Positions 9,801 through 18,658 of a DNA stretch of 48,269 nucleotides are shown piece by piece (positions within the stretch are counted from its first letter, which is position 1; every line of letters begins with the position of its first letter). A program made the translations under genes and the position numbers. The notes beneath the pieces were generated by a model. It was not told the origin of the DNA, ran no database searches, and saw nothing but the letters and a program-made list of their open reading frames with translations. The DNA lies in NCBI GenBank assembly GCA_045600525.1, contig JAZRYC010000096.1, positions 1 to 48,269 on the forward strand, given 5' to 3'. Origin of the DNA: F23-D06 sp045600525. GTDB taxonomy: Bacteria > Bacteroidota > Bacteroidia > Bacteroidales > WCHB1-69.

Positions 9801-10640
9801 AATGGTTTGGTTGCTGAAATCATTAGAAACTATTTGATTAAGGTGAGAAATATCAATGCGATGAAGACCCGTGAGATCTTTGACGCGACGATAGGTACGG
9901 AACTGCCTACGGGTATTGTCCAAATGGCTAAGGTCTATGTTGCCAATAAACGCAAACTCCGTATTGGTGATAAGATGGCAGGTCGTCATGGAAACAAGGG
10001 TTGTGTCGCCAAGATCGTACGTCAGGAAGATTTACCGTTCCTTGCTGATGGTCGTCCTGTGGATGTGGTTTTGAACCCGCTGGGTGTGCCTTCTCGTATG
10101 AACTTGGGTCAGATTTATGAAACCGTTCTTGGTTGGGCTGGTAAGAAAATGGGGGTGAAATTTGCCACTCCGATTTTCGATGGAGCCTCTATCGATCAAA
10201 TTAATGAATTGATGGAGAAGGCAGGCCTTCCCGCTAATGGTAGCACTCAGTTGTATGATGGTGAAACCGGTGAAGCTTTCCACCAGAAGGCTACGGTTGG
10301 TTACATTTACTACCTCAAACTCCACCACATGGTAGATGATAAGATGCATGCTCGTTCTATCGGACCGTATTCTTTGATTACGCAACAACCTCTTGGAGGT
10401 AAGGCCCAATTCGGTGGTCAGCGTTTCGGTGAAATGGAGGTCTGGGCAATTGAAGCATACGGTGCTTCTAACGTGCTGCAGGAAATCCTGACGGTGAAGT
10501 CTGACGATGTGGTGGGTAGGGCAAAGACCTACGAAGCTATCGTCAAGGGTGACAACATGCCGACACCGGGTATCCCCGAGTCCTTCAACGTGCTCGTCAA
10601 CGAGCTCCGCGGCCTTGGATTGGATATTAAATTTGAATAA
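6840..10640 (+). CDS. rpoB: DNA-directed RNA polymerase subunit beta
   Basis: The 1266-residue beta subunit forms the catalytic pincer with RpoC. The rifampicin pocket is intact (MDQTNPLSE from residue 474, then HKRRISALGPGGL); Asp, His and Ser at the common resistance positions are the sensitive-type residues. Late conserved blocks include RHGNKGC and the C-terminal QRFGEMEVWA. The start must be the TTG at 6840: an in-frame TAA stands two codons upstream, and no ATG/GTG occurs before conserved sequence begins (EYPDFLDIQLKSF). A weak start codon on such a central gene is unusual. Cotranscribed with rpoC 29 bases downstream. Confidence 0.97.
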   Translation: MATNNNKRITFASTRPVEYPDFLDIQLKSFREFFQIDTDAECRHNEGLYRAFAENFPITDARNSFVLEFLDYYIDAPRYSMDECLERGLTYSVPLKAKLKLSCNDLEHEDFETIIQDVYLGMIPYMTPSGTFIINGAERVVVSQLHRSPGVFFGFSYHTNGTPLYSARIIPFKGSWMEFTTDINNVMYAYIDRKKKLPVTTLLRAIGYETDKDILSIFDIAHEVKATKANLKKYLGEKFAAAVTKTWYEDFVDDETGEVVNIERTEVIIDRETVFEKQHINMITDANIKTVLFHKTDEKNTDYSVIFNTLQKDPSNSGKQAIEYIYLQLKSTTAPDEETARATLEKLFFSEKRYDLGEVGRYRINKKLNLNIPMETGVLTNEDIISIIRYLVELINSKTDVDDIDHLSNRRVRTVGEQLYNQFSLGLNRMARTIREKMNVRDHELFSPVDLINAKTLSSVVNSFFGTNQLSQFMDQTNPLSEITHKRRISALGPGGLSRERAGFEVRDVHYTHYGRLCTIETPEGPNIGLISSLSVFAKINHLGFIETPYHRVENGKVLFNEPPVFLTAEEEDNKCIAQAKTPMDENDMLGEKVKARRLADYPILSREEIDLIDIAPNQIASIAASLIPFLENDDANRALMGSNMMRQAVPLLRPEAPIVGTGLEHKVAVDSRAVLLAEGTGVVKTVDAQHIEIEYERTETEELVSFDTNVTNYELLKFRRTNQNSCINMRPIVVKGQKVKKGDVLTEGYATENGELALGRNLMVAFMPWKGYNFEDAVVISEKAVTDDLYTSIHIESFTLEVRDTKRGVEELTNDIPNVSNEATKDLNEDGLIRVGAEVNEGDILIGKITPKGESYPTPEEKLLRAIFGDKAGDVKDASLKAPPSMKGIVIGAKSLSRLVKDRKSKAKDKDIINEIEEKYQSQFNHLHDVAVSKLYKILEGKIAHNIHDNAKNIVIAKGAKFSQKMLNTVDFTSIAVSKWTNDAKINGLVAEIIRNYLIKVRNINAMKTREIFDATIGTELPTGIVQMAKVYVANKRKLRIGDKMAGRHGNKGCVAKIVRQEDLPFLADGRPVDVVLNPLGVPSRMNLGQIYETVLGWAGKKMGVKFATPIFDGASIDQINELMEKAGLPANGSTQLYDGETGEAFHQKATVGYIYYLKLHHMVDDKMHARSIGPYSLITQQPLGGKAQFGGQRFGEMEVWAIEAYGASNVLQEILTVKSDDVVGRAKTYEAIVKGDNMPTPGIPESFNVLVNELRGLGLDIKFE

Positions 10641-10669
10641 GACAATAAATAATCATATTGTAGTACATT

Positions 10670-13600
10670 ATGGCTCTTAAAAAAGACAATAATACAAGAA
10701 AGGAATTTCAAAGAATCACCATCAGTCTGGCTTCCCCGGAAACCATTCTCGAACAGTCCCATGGCGAGGTCCTCAAACCAGAGACAATCAACTATAGGAC
10801 TTATAAGCCGGAACGTGATGGCCTTTTCTGTGAAAAGATTTTCGGACCGACGAAGGACTGGGAATGTCATTGCGGAAAATACAAGAGAATCCGTTATAAG
10901 GGCGTCATTTGTGATCGTTGCGGTGTCGAAGTAACCGAACGCAAGGTTCGTCGTGAAAGAATGGGACACATTCAATTGGTTGTTCCCGTTGCCCACATCT
11001 GGTTCTTCAAATCCCTGCCCAACAAGATTGGTGCGTTACTTGGTTTGTCTTCCAAGGACGTGGATGCCGTCATCTATTATGAGAAATATGTCGTCATCCA
11101 ACCCGGTATTGCAGAAAGCGATACCGTGAAAGTGAAATCCCTTCTTACGGAAGAGGAATACTATGATATCGTTGAACAGCTTCCTGCAGAAAACAGACTG
11201 TTGGATGACAACGATCCCAATAAGTTCATTGCCAAAATGGGTGCTGAAGGTCTTTATGATCTTCTCTGCATGGTTGATTTGGATGCGGAATCCTATGATT
11301 TGCGTGACCGCGCCAACAATGAAACCTCTCAGCAACGTAAGAAAGATCTCTTGAAACGTCTGCATGTCTTTGAGGCTTTCCGCGATGGACGCAAACGTGC
11401 TATCAATAAACCGGAATGGATGATCGTTAAGATTGTCCCCGTCATTCCGCCGGAAATTCGTCCGTTGGTTCCTTTGGATGGTGGCCGTTTTGCTACCTCC
11501 GACCTGAATGATCTCTACCGTAGAGTCATTATCCGTAATAACCGTCTTAAGAGACTTATTGAAATCAAGGCTCCCGATGTCATCATGCGTAATGAAAAGC
11601 GTATGCTTCAAGAAGCAGTGGATTCCTTGTTTGATAATTCTAAGAAATCAAGTGCCGTTAAGACGGAGTCTAATCGCGCACTGAAGTCTCTTTCCGATAG
11701 CTTGAAGGGTAAGCAGGGCCGTTTCCGTCAGAATCTTCTTGGTAAACGTGTGGACTATTCTGGCCGTTCTGTTATCGTTGTCGGCCCAGATCTTCATTTG
11801 AATGAATGTGGTCTGCCGAAAGATATGGCTGCCGAACTTTTCAAACCCTTCGTGATTCGTAAGATTCTCGAAAGAGGAATCGTTAAGACGGTGAAGTCCG
11901 CGAAGAAGATTGTGGATCGTAAGGATCCTGTCGTATATGAAATTTTGGAAAATATTTTGAAGGGTCATCCTGTCTTGTTGAACCGTGCTCCTACGTTGCA
12001 CCGCTTGGGTATCCAGGCATTCCAACCCCGTTTGGTGGAAGGTAAGGCTATTCGTCTGCATCCGTTGTGCTGTACGGCTTTCAACGCCGACTTCGATGGT
12101 GACCAGATGGCTGTTCACGTTCCACTGGGAAATGCTGCCATTATGGAAGCCCAGATGCTGATGATGGCTTCTCATAACATCTTAAATCCTGCCAACGGAG
12201 CTCCGGTCACGGTGCCTTCTCAGGATATGGTCCTTGGTCTGTATTACATTACGAAGGAACTTCCTTCCACTCCCGAACATGCTGTTCTTGGTGAAGGTCG
12301 TGTGTTCTATGGACCCGAGGAGGTTATGATCGCCTATAATGAAAAGAAGGTTCACCTCAATGCGAAGATTAAATGTCGTGTTGATGTTGACGGCAATGGT
12401 GATGTTCGAATCATTGATACCACTGTTGGCCGTGTGATGTTCAACCAAGTTGTTCCTAAGGAATATGGTTACATCAATATGCTTTTGACGAAAAAAGCTC
12501 TTCGTGACATCATCGGTGCTGTATTGGCTAAGTGTGGTAACAAGGTCTGTACGCAGTTCTTGGACGATATTATGGGCCTGGGTTACCGTATGGCTTACGA
12601 AGGCGGTTTGTCCTTCAACCTCGGCGACGTGCTCATCCCGGCAGAAAAACCAGAATTGATAGCAGAAGCCAATGCCCAAGTTGATGAAATTACGATGAAC
12701 TATAACATGGGTTTCATTACGAATACCGAGCGTTATAACCAGGTGATTGATGTTTGGTCTCAGTGTAACGCCCGTCTTTCCAAAATCCTTATGAAGGAAA
12801 TTGAGGAAGATCGTCAGGGCTTCAATCCTGTGCACATGATGCGTGACTCTGGTGCTCGTGGTTCTGCCGAACAGATTCGTCAGCTTTCCGGTATGCGTGG
12901 TTTGATGGCAAAACCTAGTAAGGCTGGCTCATCCGGTGGCGAGATTATTGAAAACCCGATTCTTTCCAACTTTAAGGAAGGTCTGTCTGTGCAGGAATAC
13001 TTCATCTCTACACACGGTGCCCGTAAGGGTTTGGCCGATACCGCTTTGAAAACCGCTGACGCAGGTTACCTTACTCGTCGTCTGGTGGACGTGTCCCATG
13101 ATGTGATCATTACCGAAGAAGACTGCGGTACTTTGCGTGGTATGACGGTCAGTGCCTTGAAGAAAAACGAAGAAGTGGTGGAAACCCTTTACGATCGTTT
13201 GTTGGGTCGTGTTACTCTTCACGATGTATATCATCCGCAAACTGGAGAATTGATCATCAAGGCCGGCGAGGAACTTACTGAAGAATATTGCCAGATTATT
13301 GAAGATTCTCCAATTGAAGAAGTGGAAATTCGTTCCGTCCCCACCTGTGAATCAAAACATGGTATTTGCCAGAAGTGCTATGGCCGAAATCTGGCTACCG
13401 GCAAGATGGTTCAAATCGGCGAGGCTGTCGGTGTGATTGCCGCTCAGTCTATCGGTGAACCTGGTACGCAGCTGACTCTTCGTACATTCCACGTCGGTGG
13501 TGTGGCTGGTAACGTTGCTGCTAACAGCTCCATTCAAGCTTCCTATGATGGTATTCTGAGTATTGACGAACTTCGTGCCTTGGAAAAAACCGATGCACTT

Positions 13601-14956
13601 GGTAAGACATATTATAAGGTTATCGGACGTACAGCCGAAATTAAGATTATTGATGTTAAAACTGGTATTGCTTTGGCATCTGCCAACGTACCTTATGGTT
13701 CTAACCTATATTTCAAACATGGTGATTCCATTAAGAAAGGTGATTTGATTGCCGATTGGGATCCGTTTAATGCCGTTATTCTTTCTGACGTTCCCGGTAA
13801 GGTTGTCTTTAATGATATCATTGAAGGCGTTACCTATCGTGTGGAAACGGATGAACAAACCAATATTCATGATAAGGTCATTATCGAAAGCCGTTTGAAG
13901 ACTAAGAATCCTAGTATTTCCATCGTTGATAAACATGGAGAGGTGATTAAGAGCTTTGATGTGCCAGTAGGCGCACGTCTCTCTGTTGAAGAAGGTCAGG
14001 ATATTGATTCTGGTGAAATCTTGGTTAAGATTCTCCGTTCCTTCGGTAAGTCAGGCGATATTACGGGTGGTCTTCCTCGAGTAACAGAACTCTTTGAAGC
14101 CCGTAACCCGTCTGATCCTGCTGTGGTTTCTGAAATTGATGGTGTGGTTTCCTTTGAAAAGAAACTGAAACGTGGTAACCGTGTTGTCAAGATTACTCCG
14201 AGAAATGACGACGGCGAAGGTGCGAAGATGTATCTCATTCCTACCTCAAAACAGATCCTGGCTCAGGAAAATGACTTTGTGAAGGCGGGAACACCTCTTT
14301 CTGAAGGTTCCTTAACCCCTGTGGATATCTTGAATATCAAGGGTGCTCAAAAGGTTCAGGAATATATTATCAATGAAATTCAGGAAGTGTATCGTTTGCA
14401 GGGTGTGAAGATCAATGACAAGCATTTCGAAGTGATCGTACGCCAGATGATGCGTAAGATGGAAATCGAAGATCCGGGTGATACCAAGTTCCTTCAAGGT
14501 GAGTTGATTAATAAGATTGACTTCCAAGAAGAAAACGATGTCATTTGGGATAAGAAAGTTGTTGAAGACCCCGGTGAGTCTGAAGAAGTTCGCAGAGGTC
14601 AGATTATCACAGCAAAGAAACTACGTGATGTGAATTCCATCTTGAAGCGTAAGGATATGAAACTGGTTCAAGTTAGAGATGCTCGTCCGGCAACGGGTAA
14701 GCCGATTCTCCAAGGTATTACCCGCGCTTCCTTGCAAACGCATAGCTTTATCTCCGCAGCTTCCTTCCAGGAAACAACGAAGGTGCTTACAGAAGCCGCT
14801 ATCAATGCAAAATCCGATGACTTAATCGGTATGAAGGAGAATGTCATTGTGGGACAAAAAATTCCGGCTGGTACGGGTATTCGTTCCTACCAGAATGTGG
14901 AAGTGGGTTCCAAGGAGGAATATGAGTCTCTGATGGCTTCCAAAGAAGATTTCTAA
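10670..14956 (+). CDS. rpoC: DNA-directed RNA polymerase subunit beta'
   Basis: The 1428-residue beta' subunit carries the catalytic Mg2+ site NADFDGDQMAVH (Asn at residue 472). The N-terminal zinc ribbon is CHCGKYKRI...ICDRCG near 66-84 and the second zinc site CESKHGICQKC is near 893. Bridge-helix and trigger-loop sequences (for example GEPGTQLTLRTFHVGG) are intact. Length fits Bacteroidota. It follows rpoB closely, and a DUF3467 gene follows 21 bases after its stop, probably in the same transcript. Confidence 0.97.
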   Translation: MALKKDNNTRKEFQRITISLASPETILEQSHGEVLKPETINYRTYKPERDGLFCEKIFGPTKDWECHCGKYKRIRYKGVICDRCGVEVTERKVRRERMGHIQLVVPVAHIWFFKSLPNKIGALLGLSSKDVDAVIYYEKYVVIQPGIAESDTVKVKSLLTEEEYYDIVEQLPAENRLLDDNDPNKFIAKMGAEGLYDLLCMVDLDAESYDLRDRANNETSQQRKKDLLKRLHVFEAFRDGRKRAINKPEWMIVKIVPVIPPEIRPLVPLDGGRFATSDLNDLYRRVIIRNNRLKRLIEIKAPDVIMRNEKRMLQEAVDSLFDNSKKSSAVKTESNRALKSLSDSLKGKQGRFRQNLLGKRVDYSGRSVIVVGPDLHLNECGLPKDMAAELFKPFVIRKILERGIVKTVKSAKKIVDRKDPVVYEILENILKGHPVLLNRAPTLHRLGIQAFQPRLVEGKAIRLHPLCCTAFNADFDGDQMAVHVPLGNAAIMEAQMLMMASHNILNPANGAPVTVPSQDMVLGLYYITKELPSTPEHAVLGEGRVFYGPEEVMIAYNEKKVHLNAKIKCRVDVDGNGDVRIIDTTVGRVMFNQVVPKEYGYINMLLTKKALRDIIGAVLAKCGNKVCTQFLDDIMGLGYRMAYEGGLSFNLGDVLIPAEKPELIAEANAQVDEITMNYNMGFITNTERYNQVIDVWSQCNARLSKILMKEIEEDRQGFNPVHMMRDSGARGSAEQIRQLSGMRGLMAKPSKAGSSGGEIIENPILSNFKEGLSVQEYFISTHGARKGLADTALKTADAGYLTRRLVDVSHDVIITEEDCGTLRGMTVSALKKNEEVVETLYDRLLGRVTLHDVYHPQTGELIIKAGEELTEEYCQIIEDSPIEEVEIRSVPTCESKHGICQKCYGRNLATGKMVQIGEAVGVIAAQSIGEPGTQLTLRTFHVGGVAGNVAANSSIQASYDGILSIDELRALEKTDALGKTYYKVIGRTAEIKIIDVKTGIALASANVPYGSNLYFKHGDSIKKGDLIADWDPFNAVILSDVPGKVVFNDIIEGVTYRVETDEQTNIHDKVIIESRLKTKNPSISIVDKHGEVIKSFDVPVGARLSVEEGQDIDSGEILVKILRSFGKSGDITGGLPRVTELFEARNPSDPAVVSEIDGVVSFEKKLKRGNRVVKITPRNDDGEGAKMYLIPTSKQILAQENDFVKAGTPLSEGSLTPVDILNIKGAQKVQEYIINEIQEVYRLQGVKINDKHFEVIVRQMMRKMEIEDPGDTKFLQGELINKIDFQEENDVIWDKKVVEDPGESEEVRRGQIITAKKLRDVNSILKRKDMKLVQVRDARPATGKPILQGITRASLQTHSFISAASFQETTKVLTEAAINAKSDDLIGMKENVIVGQKIPAGTGIRSYQNVEVGSKEEYESLMASKEDF

Positions 14957-14977
14957 TAACTTTAAACTTAAGATAAT

Positions 14978-15274
14978 ATGCCAGAACAGAAAATCGATAT
15001 CAACCTGCCTGAGGAAATTGCCCAAGGTGTATATTCTAACCTTGCCATTATCTCACATTCCAATACGGAGTTTATTGTTGACTTTGTGGCTTTGCTGCCC
15101 GGTGTACAGAAAGGCAGTGTTCGCTCCCGCGTGATTATGACGCCTCAGAATGCAAAACGCCTTTTGAATGCCCTTGCAGACAATATCTCCAAGTATGAAG
15201 AACAAAATGGTGTGATCGTCGAAAATCAGCAAGGAGCCATTCCTCCCATGATGAATGGTGGCGGATTGGCATAA
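14978..15274 (+). CDS. DUF3467 domain protein
   Basis: The 98-residue protein matches the DUF3467 pattern: INLPEEIAQGVYSNLAIISH at the N-terminus, then EFIVDFVALLPG and the SRVIMTPQNAKRLLNAL helix. The family is common directly after rpoC in Bacteroidota, and its role is not known to me. The tail (residues 75-98) is low-complexity and ends with a Met/Gly-rich stretch. It should belong to the rpoBC transcript, which then meets a terminator. Confidence 0.88.
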   Translation: MPEQKIDINLPEEIAQGVYSNLAIISHSNTEFIVDFVALLPGVQKGSVRSRVIMTPQNAKRLLNALADNISKYEEQNGVIVENQQGAIPPMMNGGGLA

Positions 15275-15319
15275 TCCCTAATGAAGAAACGTTCAAATTC
15301 TTTATTATAAATTATGATG

Positions 15320-15347
15320 AGGGTGGGGCTGCTGCTTCACCCTTTTT
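15320..15347 (+). terminator. Terminator of the rpoBC-DUF3467 operon
   Basis: AGGGTG at 15320-15325 pairs with CACCCT at 15338-15343, and five T follow. The stem is short but placed right after the last gene of the operon. Confidence 0.65.
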
Positions 15348-15349
15348 CT

Positions 15350-15357
15350 TATTTTTG
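15350..15357 (+). promoter_or_regulatory. -7 box for the ABC-F gene
   Basis: TATTTTTG (TAnnTTTG) lies 26 bases before the ATG at 15384, just behind the terminator T-run. No clear -33 element. Confidence 0.55.
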
Positions 15358-15383
15358 CCCACTTTTAAATTTTTTGATCCAAG

Positions 15384-17306
15384 ATGATACAGCTCAACAA
15401 ACTTTCCGTGAATTTTACAGGTGATTTCCTCTTTCATGACATTTCCTTTGTGGCCGGTGATAAGGACCGCATCGGATTGGTTGGGCATAATGGCGCGGGA
15501 AAGTCCACCTTGCTGAAAATAATCCATAAGGATCAGGAACCCACTTCGGGGACCATGGTTATTACAACCGGTTTCCGTACGGGCTATCTGCCGCAGGAAT
15601 TGGCTGAAACTTCTTACAAGACAGTTTGGGAAGAGACGATGTCTGCCTTTGTGGAAGTGAAGCAGATAGAAAGTAAAATGCAACGTCTTACCGCTGAACT
15701 CTCCGAACGAACGGACTATGAGTCGGCGGAGTATGCGAAGTTGGCCCAACAGTTGTCAGATACCAATGACCGCTATCATCATTTGGGTGGCAATATGATT
15801 GAGGGAGAGGCTGAAAAGGTACTGACAGGTATGGGCTTCAAACGCACGGATTTTCCCCGTCCCATGGCTGAATTCAGCAATGGATGGCAGATGCGTGTGT
15901 GTCTGGCTAAAATCCTCCTTCAAAAGCCTGAAATCGTTCTGTTGGATGAGCCTACGAATCACTTGGATATTGAATCCATACAGTGGCTGGAAGACTATCT
16001 CTCCAACTATGATGGCTGTGTCATTCTGGTCTCCCACGACCGTGCCTTTCTTGACCGTGTGACAAACCGGACCGTGGAGATTACCTGCGGAACCATTCAG
16101 GACTATAAGTGCAGTTATTCCCAATACGTGGAACAACGTTTGGAACGTATTGAACACCAACAGGCCGCCTACGAAAACCAACAACAACAGATTGCGCAGA
16201 TAGAACGCTTCATTGAGCGCTTCCGCTATAAGGCCACGAAGGCCAGACAGGTCCAAAGTCGTTTAAAGATGTTGGAGAAAATGGATAGGGTGGAGATTGA
16301 CGAATATGACTCTTCTTCTATTGCCTTTAAGTTTCCACCGGCTCCCCATTCCGGTCGTATGGTGGTGGAAGCCAAGCAACTGTCTCTGGGATATGACGAA
16401 CTAAATGTGTTAAATAAAATAGACTTCCATTTGGAACGCGGAGAACGGGTGGCCTTTGTCGGTAGAAATGGAGAAGGAAAGTCCACAATGGTGAAAGCCA
16501 TTGTGGGAGAATTGGCCCCGCAAGGTGGCGAACTGAATCTTGGATACCAGGTCGTTATAGGATATTATGCCCAAAACCAGGCCAAACTGTTGGATCCGGA
16601 AAAAACGGTCTTTGAAACGATTGACGATGTGGCCGTTGGAGATATTCGGCCTAAGATTAGGACGATTTTGGGAAGCTTTCTGTTTGATACGGAGGCAACT
16701 GAAAAGAAGGTGAAAGTACTTTCTGGTGGTGAAAAGGCGCGATTGGCGTTGGCCAAATTGCTATTGTCTCCGTTTAATCTTCTTATTTTGGACGAACCAA
16801 CCAATCATTTGGATATGCCCTCCAAGGACGTACTGAAGAATGCGCTTTTGCAATATGAGGGAAGTTTGATCCTGGTATCGCACGATCGTGATTTTTTGGA
16901 AGGACTTTCTACGAAGACCTACGAATTCAAGGATAGACAACTGCGTGGCTATGTGGGCGACGTGTATGACTTTTTGGAAGAACGCAAACTGGAGTCGCTG
17001 AATGAACTGCAACGCAAACAAGCAACTGCTGATGCGGTAGGAGAGAAGGCTGTGTCTTCCAATAAGGAAAGTTATGAACGTAGGAAGGAACAGGAAGCTG
17101 CCGACCGTAAGAAAAAGAACCGCCTTCGCAAACTTGAGGATGAGGTTGAGATGCTTCAGCAAAAGGTTGCTGAGATTGAAACTAAGTTGGCGGATCCAGA
17201 CAAATATGCGGCGGAAATCGCCTCCGGTGAATTGTACAAACAATACGAAGAAGCGAAAAGTCAGCTCGGTGAAAAGGAAATGGAATGGCTGGAACTTAGC
17301 GAGTAG
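15384..17306 (+). CDS. ABC-F family ATP-binding protein
   Basis: The 640-residue protein has two ATPase domains and no membrane segments, as in ribosome-associated ABC-F factors. Domain 1 has Walker A GHNGAGKST near 35 and LLDEPTNHLD; domain 2 has GRNGEGKST near 363, LSGGEKARLALAK and LILDEPTNHLD. Between them lies the charged P-site-tRNA interaction linker (about 240-310, Gln/Arg-rich). A C-terminal coiled coil of about 90 residues follows, as in Uup- and YdiF-type members. Likely role: relief of ribosome stalling. Resistance function cannot be assigned from sequence. It has its own promoter box and is monocistronic. Confidence 0.92.
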   Translation: MIQLNKLSVNFTGDFLFHDISFVAGDKDRIGLVGHNGAGKSTLLKIIHKDQEPTSGTMVITTGFRTGYLPQELAETSYKTVWEETMSAFVEVKQIESKMQRLTAELSERTDYESAEYAKLAQQLSDTNDRYHHLGGNMIEGEAEKVLTGMGFKRTDFPRPMAEFSNGWQMRVCLAKILLQKPEIVLLDEPTNHLDIESIQWLEDYLSNYDGCVILVSHDRAFLDRVTNRTVEITCGTIQDYKCSYSQYVEQRLERIEHQQAAYENQQQQIAQIERFIERFRYKATKARQVQSRLKMLEKMDRVEIDEYDSSSIAFKFPPAPHSGRMVVEAKQLSLGYDELNVLNKIDFHLERGERVAFVGRNGEGKSTMVKAIVGELAPQGGELNLGYQVVIGYYAQNQAKLLDPEKTVFETIDDVAVGDIRPKIRTILGSFLFDTEATEKKVKVLSGGEKARLALAKLLLSPFNLLILDEPTNHLDMPSKDVLKNALLQYEGSLILVSHDRDFLEGLSTKTYEFKDRQLRGYVGDVYDFLEERKLESLNELQRKQATADAVGEKAVSSNKESYERRKEQEAADRKKKNRLRKLEDEVEMLQQKVAEIETKLADPDKYAAEIASGELYKQYEEAKSQLGEKEMEWLELSE

Positions 17307-17350
17307 TACGTCCATTACTATATCTATAAAATCAATTTTTTTTCATAAGG

Positions 17351-17358
17351 TATTTTTG
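17351..17358 (+). promoter_or_regulatory. -7 box for nhaA
   Basis: TATTTTTG lies 35 bases before the nhaA ATG. No obvious -33 partner. Confidence 0.5.
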
Positions 17359-17393
17359 TTCTTTTGTGAAATCAACATTAGAACAATTGCCTT

Positions 17394-18524
17394 ATGAAAA
17401 AGTATGCTCTATTACAAAAAGATGCGATTGGCGGCTATCTGTTGCTGCTATGCGCCGTTGCTTCGCTGTTGCTGGCCAATGTCGGCTTTGGCGGGATGTA
17501 CATGGAATTCTGGAATCGTCCTCTTTGGGGACATCCTGTTTCACATTGGATTGATGATGGACTTATGGCTGTCTTCTTTCTTTTCGTCGGTTTGGAAATC
17601 AAACGAGAGATGCTGGTGGGTACCTTGAGTACGTGGAAACGTTCGGTACTGCCTTTGGCTGCGGCTTTCGGCGGTATGCTGCTACCTGCCACAATCTATT
17701 TGCTTGTCAATTTTGGAAAGCCTACGGCTACTGGATTCGGTATCCCGATGTCCACGGACATAGCCTTTGTGGTTGGCATTTTGGCCCTCTTAGGCTCGCG
17801 CGTGCCGCCTTCACTAAAAACATTTTTGCTGACATTGGCCGTTGTAGACGACATCGGCGCCATATTGGTTATTGCTATCTTTTATACTTCTGGCATTGAC
17901 GTGGTTTACCTAATTTCTGCACTGTTGCTCTTTGTGGTGATGCTCTGGCTCAACAAGTCGCGCCAAGTGGATGCCCTCTGGCTCTATCTCGTGCTCGGTG
18001 TGGTGCTATGGACGCTGATTATGGCCTCCGGAGTACACGCGACTGTCGCCGGGGTGCTGACCGCCGTGGCTATGCCGTATCGTGACGGGAACGATAAACG
18101 CCCCGCAGTGCGTGCCGAACGCTGGCTGCACTTGCCCGTTTATTGGATCATTCTCCCATTGTTTGTGCTCTCAAATACGGCTATCGTATTGAAAGGACCG
18201 ATGTTGGCAGAACTTATCCAGCCCCATGCAATCGGCATTATGGCCGGGCTCCTCGTCGGGAAGCCTTTGGGCATCTTCGTGATGGCCTGGCTGGTGATTA
18301 CCTTAGGCTTGGCGGAACTGCCTCCAGAGATGAATACCCGCCACCTCTTGGCCGCAGCCTGCCTCGGAGGTATTGGCTTTACGATGTCTATCTTCATTGC
18401 CTCTTTGTCATTTGACAATCCTATGATGGTGGATTCCGCCAAAATCGCCGTTCTGCTGTCCTCTGCCGCCGCCGCTGTTATCGGAATAATGCTGCTGATG
18501 CGCAGTGGAAAATCTGCCAATTGA
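17394..18524 (+). CDS. nhaA: Na+/H+ antiporter NhaA
   Basis: The 376-residue inner-membrane protein exchanges Na+ (or Li+) for H+ and protects against salt and alkaline stress. About twelve hydrophobic segments are visible. The paired transport aspartates are in AVVDDIGAIL (Asp152-Asp153). The other conserved site, MSTDIAFVVGILALLG, and the late GGIGFTMSIFI helix are intact. Length matches the family. The start at ATG 17394 gives the usual short cytoplasmic N-terminus with LLQKDAIGGYLLL. Confidence 0.95.
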   Translation: MKKYALLQKDAIGGYLLLLCAVASLLLANVGFGGMYMEFWNRPLWGHPVSHWIDDGLMAVFFLFVGLEIKREMLVGTLSTWKRSVLPLAAAFGGMLLPATIYLLVNFGKPTATGFGIPMSTDIAFVVGILALLGSRVPPSLKTFLLTLAVVDDIGAILVIAIFYTSGIDVVYLISALLLFVVMLWLNKSRQVDALWLYLVLGVVLWTLIMASGVHATVAGVLTAVAMPYRDGNDKRPAVRAERWLHLPVYWIILPLFVLSNTAIVLKGPMLAELIQPHAIGIMAGLLVGKPLGIFVMAWLVITLGLAELPPEMNTRHLLAAACLGGIGFTMSIFIASLSFDNPMMVDSAKIAVLLSSAAAAVIGIMLLMRSGKSAN

Positions 18525-18614
18525 GCATAGAATCTGGCATTCTTGCGCTTGTTTGCCTTTGGAATCAATACTTTTCATTATGCTGTAATCCGTTCAACGT
18601 GACAAAAAAAATCA

Positions 18615-18622
18615 TATCTTTG
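18615..18622 (+). promoter_or_regulatory. -7 box for the PLP enzyme
   Basis: TATCTTTG, an exact TAnnTTTG match, lies 36 bases before the chosen ATG at 18659. It argues against longer starts further upstream. Confidence 0.65.
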
Positions 18623-18658
18623 CGCTCCAAATTTCAACAACAATTAAACACAAATAAT

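Noticed and set aside
6876..14527. Many long antisense frames across rpoB and rpoC
   Set aside because: They lie opposite highly conserved, strongly biased coding sequence and have no start signals or recognisable products.
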